NCBI RefSeq assembly: GCF_007971385.1
Contig: NZ_CP042434.1
Coordinates: 1,674,001 to 1,738,000, forward strand
Reading direction: 5' to 3'
From: Arachidicoccus ginsenosidivorans
Lineage (GTDB): Bacteria > Bacteroidota > Bacteroidia > Chitinophagales > Chitinophagaceae
DNA length: 64,000 bases
The notes below the pieces were generated by a model. That model was not told the DNA's origin, did no database searches, and worked only from the letters and a program-made list of their open reading frames with translations. Positions 63,107 to 64,000 of this stretch are shown here, in pieces (the first letter of the stretch is position 1; each line of letters begins with the position of its first letter). Made by a program: the position numbers and the translations under genes.

Positions 63107-64000
63107 ATGATAACGATGCGCTGTCGTGTAACCATATTACTGCTTTCCCTACTCATATTTTACCAAAATGGTCCTGCTCAGGCGCTCAAATCGGACACTT
63201 TTTCTGTTTTTACCTACGGCCAGGAGCAGGGGCTATCTCAGCTAAATGCCTTGGCCATGGACTTCGACAGTCTTGGATATCTATGGATAGGAACCGAAAA
63301 CGGACTGAATCGGTTCAATGGCTATTCCATGAAAACCTATATGGCTGGCGATAAAGTTGGCGATTTAATTGATGACCATATCCGCGCGATGTATTATGCT
63401 AAGGATACACTCTGGCTGGCAACCGACTCACATTCTCTTGTAGCTTACCTACCCAAAAAAAATAAATTTATCAATTTTTTGGACCAGTTGGACTTTAATC
63501 TACACCCTTATACCAAATACACCAATCTGTTATACCCCATTGACAACACCTACTTACTACTGGGAACCAATGGGAATTGTTTGTTATTCGACAGGCACAC
63601 CAAAAAGTTTACAATTATACCCCTACCTGCTAATGCCAAAAATGACTTTATTACCTCCTGTAGCCAACTCAACGAAGATCAACTGCTTATAGGCACCAAT
63701 AATCACGGTTTATTATTGCTGGATATTGCCAAAAGGTCAATACAAACCAGATCCGCATATAAACTCCTTACAAATGCCACCATTAATAGTATTTATCCCT
63801 ATTCTACAGATCTTTACTTAATAGCCACGGAAAACAGGCTTTACTGGCTTAATAGCAAAACCCAATCAATTAGCCTGGCGCTTAAGGATTTACATCTGCC
63901 AGAAATCACCTCCATTCAGCCTTGGGAGACCCAGGACGGCCAGCCAGCTGTTTTTCTGTCCGCTATTAATCATGGATATATCCTGAATCAGCAAAAGCAG
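63107..64000 (+). CDS. Two-component-propeller sensor protein, 5' part (runs off the window)
   Basis: An open frame of 298 codons from the ATG at 63107 to the window end. Signal peptide at residues 1-26 (TILLLSLLIFYQNGPAQA). Beta-propeller repeats of the Reg_prop type follow, with YLWIGTENGLNRFNGYS (residues 59-74), LWLATDSH, YLLLGTNGN, LLIGTNNHGLLLLD and YLIATENRLYWLN. Such N-terminal periplasmic propellers belong to hybrid two-component systems or LytS-type kinases of Bacteroidota, with the kinase part further downstream. The signal sensed and the output domain are not visible. Confidence 0.88.
   Translation, partial: MITMRCRVTILLLSLLIFYQNGPAQALKSDTFSVFTYGQEQGLSQLNALAMDFDSLGYLWIGTENGLNRFNGYSMKTYMAGDKVGDLIDDHIRAMYYAKDTLWLATDSHSLVAYLPKKNKFINFLDQLDFNLHPYTKYTNLLYPIDNTYLLLGTNGNCLLFDRHTKKFTIIPLPANAKNDFITSCSQLNEDQLLIGTNNHGLLLLDIAKRSIQTRSAYKLLTNATINSIYPYSTDLYLIATENRLYWLNSKTQSISLALKDLHLPEITSIQPWETQDGQPAVFLSAINHGYILNQQKQ

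Noticed and set aside
1..64000. tRNA genes, CRISPR arrays, insertion sequences or prophage
   Set aside because: No tRNA T-arm signatures, regularly spaced repeats, transposase or phage structural genes were seen anywhere in the window.

Overview
The window looks like a chromosomal segment of a Bacteroidota bacterium, most likely of the Chitinophagaceae type. The evidence is the promoter style (TAnnTTTG -7 boxes, sometimes with TTTG about 19-21 nt upstream), the near absence of Shine-Dalgarno sequences, and families typical of the phylum: DUF4270, DUF4907, DUF4097 inside a MacB-type operon, LytTR pairs, FtsX-like permeases of about 790 residues, and an Amt/porin neighbourhood. Base composition is moderate and even. 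I see no phage, insertion sequence, CRISPR array, tRNA or rRNA gene.

Layout. 1-10.8 kb: a minus-strand efflux operon (TolC-like, HlyD-like, permease, DUF4097 beta-repeat protein, ATPase, two more permeases, the last running off the left edge). 11.0-13.8 kb: the divergent NtrC-type regulator and its histidine kinase, with a 14-15 bp inverted repeat in the shared intergenic region that is a candidate regulator site. 13.9-20.5 kb: DUF502 membrane protein, SDR oxidoreductase, GGGP/HepGP synthase, purK, an outer-membrane porin and an ammonium transporter. 21-28.7 kb: lptB, the rimP-nusA-infB operon with a hairpin in its leader, and a SurA-like chaperone. 28.9-38.3 kb: a secreted protein with a DxDD motif, purL, a small Cys-containing protein, a Pr6Pr-type membrane protein, a DUF4907/Kelch pair, and a LytS/LytR-type pair. 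38.5-47.3 kb: a DUF4270 lipoprotein with an outer-membrane partner, an Nfu-type Fe-S protein, queA, a small membrane protein, an EEP-family lipoprotein, a HEAT-like protein and cutC. 47.5-50.4 kb: rplK-rplA-rplJ-rplL, here without the usual secE/nusG and rpoBC flanks. 50.6-64 kb: a hotdog thioesterase, an alpha/beta hydrolase, an acyl-CoA dehydrogenase relative, a large PIG-L-like protein with degenerate metal motifs, acs, a lipocalin-like lipoprotein, a LysM protein, an RsmF-type RNA methyltransferase, a DUF4399 lipoprotein, and the start of a two-component-propeller sensor.

The most striking property is technical. About fifteen genes or gene junctions are broken by an apparent single-base deletion, nearly all inside a homopolymer run, and each is repaired by adding one base. 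The affected genes include the essential rplA (three times) and rplJ, plus amt, cutC (twice), the histidine kinase, an EEP protein, an acyl-CoA dehydrogenase (twice), a hydrolase, a PIG-L-like gene, a permease, and probably the histidine-kinase/response-regulator junction. The simplest reading is uncorrected homopolymer undercalling in the assembly, so apparent pseudogenes and the apparent sensor-regulator fusion should not be taken at face value.

Biologically most worth follow-up: the inverted-repeat operator of the efflux operon, the detached rplKAJL cluster, the terminator-like leader of rimP-nusA-infB, the secreted DxDD toroid-like protein, the catalytically degenerate PIG-L homologue, and an orphan terminator that may end a small RNA near 33.5 kb. 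I found no clear evidence of a wholly new multigene system.
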